From assembly GCF_026210795.1 (NCBI RefSeq), contig NC_089453.1, forward strand, positions 2,420,501 through 2,484,500: 64,000 nt of DNA, in the 5' to 3' direction. Made by a program: the position numbers and the translations under genes. The first letter of the stretch is position 1. Each line of letters opens with the position of its first letter. The notes under the pieces were generated by a model that worked only from the letters and a program-made list of their open reading frames with translations, ran no database searches and had not been told where the DNA came from. Source of the stretch: Rhizophagus irregularis. Lineage: Eukaryota > Glomeromycota > Glomeromycetes > Glomerales > Glomeraceae. Below are positions 62,492 through 64,000 of the stretch, piece by piece.

Positions 62492-64000
62492 ATGGATTAT
62501 CCTAATAAAATTATTTATTTTAATAAACATTGTGAAAATTGTGATAAAATAAGTACAAATAACCAAGATAATAATAAACAACATAAATGGTGTAAATCAT
62601 GTCAAATAAATTATTTAAGGGAAAATTTTATAAACTGGACAAGTGGGAATAAAAAGATTGATAATTTCATTCAAGATATTCAATTAAAGATTAATCATTC
62701 ATGGGATACAGTGTTTGAATGGATACCATACAGTCAGTTTAATGAAATAAACCAACATGATATTTCTGGTACGAAATATTCAATAATATGGAAGGATGGA
62801 CCATTATATTATAATTGGAATGAAAAGAGATATATAAGAGATTCAAATAAAAGAGTTGCTTTTAAGTATTTAATTAGTAACTCACAAGATGAGATTAAAA
62901 TTAATGAATGTATATATAAGGTATGAAATTTTCTATATATAAATTGAATATTTTTTTTTATTAGTATTAATAATACTAACGTTTCTTGATTTAATAGCTT
63001 AAGGAATATATAATTAATAAATTTTTTAAAATTTATGGAATATCTCAAAATCCAGATACAAAAGATTATATTATGGTTCTTCAAATTGAATGCCGTGAAA
63101 AAGTATGTATAAAATGTGGTAAATTTTATATAAAGAAGTGGTGTAAATCATGTCAAATAAATTATTTAAAAGAAAATTTTGTAAATTGGACCAGCGAAAA
63201 TGAAAAGATTGATAATTTCATTCAAGAGATGCAATTAAAAATTGAGAACTATAATGATATAGTATTTGAATGGATACCATACATTCAATTCAGTAATGTT
63301 GAAAGAATAGGAGTAAATGATTCTGCTGCATCATATTCAGCAACATGGAAAGATGGTCCATTAAATTATATAAGTACGAATAAATACGAAAGAGATTTAA
63401 ATAAAGAAATTATATTAAAGTGCTACTACAACACGCAAGATATAGATAAATTTCTAAATGAGGTATATAGTAATTATGATCTTAAAATATATGGAATATC
63501 CAAAAGTATGGATACAAAAAACTACATTTTGGTTGTTAAAGGTGATAGAAGTATATGTGTAAATTGTGTAAGATCTGTTTTATCTGGTTGGTGTAAAATA
63601 TGTAGTTTAAATAATTTAAATAATTCAAAATGGACTAGTGGAAATAATGAAATTGATCGTTATATTCAAGAAATGCAATCGAAAATTGATAGTGTGTCTG
63701 ATATAATATTTGAATGGATACCATACAATCAGTTTATTGATATTAAAAAAATAGTAAATGAGTCTAATATATTATACTCGGCAAAATGGAAAGATGGTCC
63801 AATAATTTATAATAAATATAAAAGAAAATATAAAAGGAATCCAAATCAAGAGATTGTTTTCAAGTACTATTACAATACACAATATATAGATGAATTGTTA
63901 TCTGAGGTAAGTTATTTCGGTTTCTATAAACTTTACCTAAAACTATTTTATTTGATTACAGTTTTTTTTTATTTTAATAGGCCAGAAAAAATGCTAATAT
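62492..64000 (+). CDS. Tandem zinc-ribbon + kinase N-lobe array protein (3' end outside window)
   Basis: Exons 62492-62920, 62998-63906 and 63981 onward; the introns (77 and 74 nt) are phase 0, the first with a TACTAAC branch site. The ATG (CACGATGG) precedes MDYPNKIIYF. Each module has a CxxC...WCKxC zinc ribbon (Cys 14/17/34/37, 180/183/192/195, 330/333/342/345), an INYLKENF.NWTSGN..ID linker, then a kinase N-lobe: FEWIPY (76, 233, 381), YSATWKDGP-like strand, and (V/I)xxK with the beta-3 Lys at 125, 284 and 432. Two of the three complete the N-lobe with YGISQNPDTKDYIMV. The chain then goes straight into the next zinc ribbon, so the catalytic lobe is missing each time. The glycine loop is lost in all modules. 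Intron positions in modules 1 and 3 match. It is probably a non-catalytic scaffold or decoy; function unknown. Confidence 0.85.

Overview
The window is AT-rich eukaryotic nuclear DNA. It has short GT-AG introns (about 60-80 nt in most genes), very AT-biased codons, one conserved fungal PX-domain gene, an F-box/LRR-type gene, and kinase-like and methyltransferase-like proteins of the expanded families I associate with arbuscular mycorrhizal fungi (Glomeromycotina; Rhizophagus or a relative). I did not run a search, so the assignment rests on motif recognition (for example the 'EWIPYxQF ... ATWKDGP' signature) and base composition.

Left third (1-20.9 kb): a cluster of duplicated minus-strand genes for a PD-(D/E)XK nuclease-like protein. 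Two copies are almost complete (1-1756, running off the left edge, and 18677-20433); the rest are remnants (9235-10600, 13560-13870, 16290-16790, 18270-18420). The two good copies each carry one premature stop, at different places. The second intron is nearly identical between copies whose exons have decayed. The cluster is cut up by nested transposons: a 5.17 kb DDE-integrase element (4054-9226) with ~105 bp inverted ends, a family of small elements with CCCTATAAAA ends and 3-bp target duplications, and TA-duplicating elements (one pogo-like).

Middle (20.9-45.5 kb): a small gene for a probably N-myristoylated protein that is only the N-terminal lobe of a kinase (22640-23145); about 12 kb of decayed sequence with fragments of an AAA/P-loop ATPase, a pogo-type transposase and a hAT transposase; a single-exon F-box gene (40388-41806); and a 204-bp hAT-type MITE.

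Right (45.5-64 kb): a 10-exon PX-domain gene (45549-48798) that looks like ordinary conserved fungal biology; a 4-exon methyltransferase-like gene with a broken SAM motif (53031-54200); a structurally intact 714-aa hAT transposase gene (58562-60909); a hAT-type MITE with a clean 8-bp duplication; and, at the right edge, a gene (62492 onward) coding for a tandem array of at least three modules, each a zinc-ribbon plus a kinase N-lobe without a kinase C-lobe. This array, with the related half-kinase at 22.7 kb, is the best candidate for something undescribed.

The genes do not form an operon or a pathway. What unites the window is duplication, partial copying and transposon nesting around expanded families.
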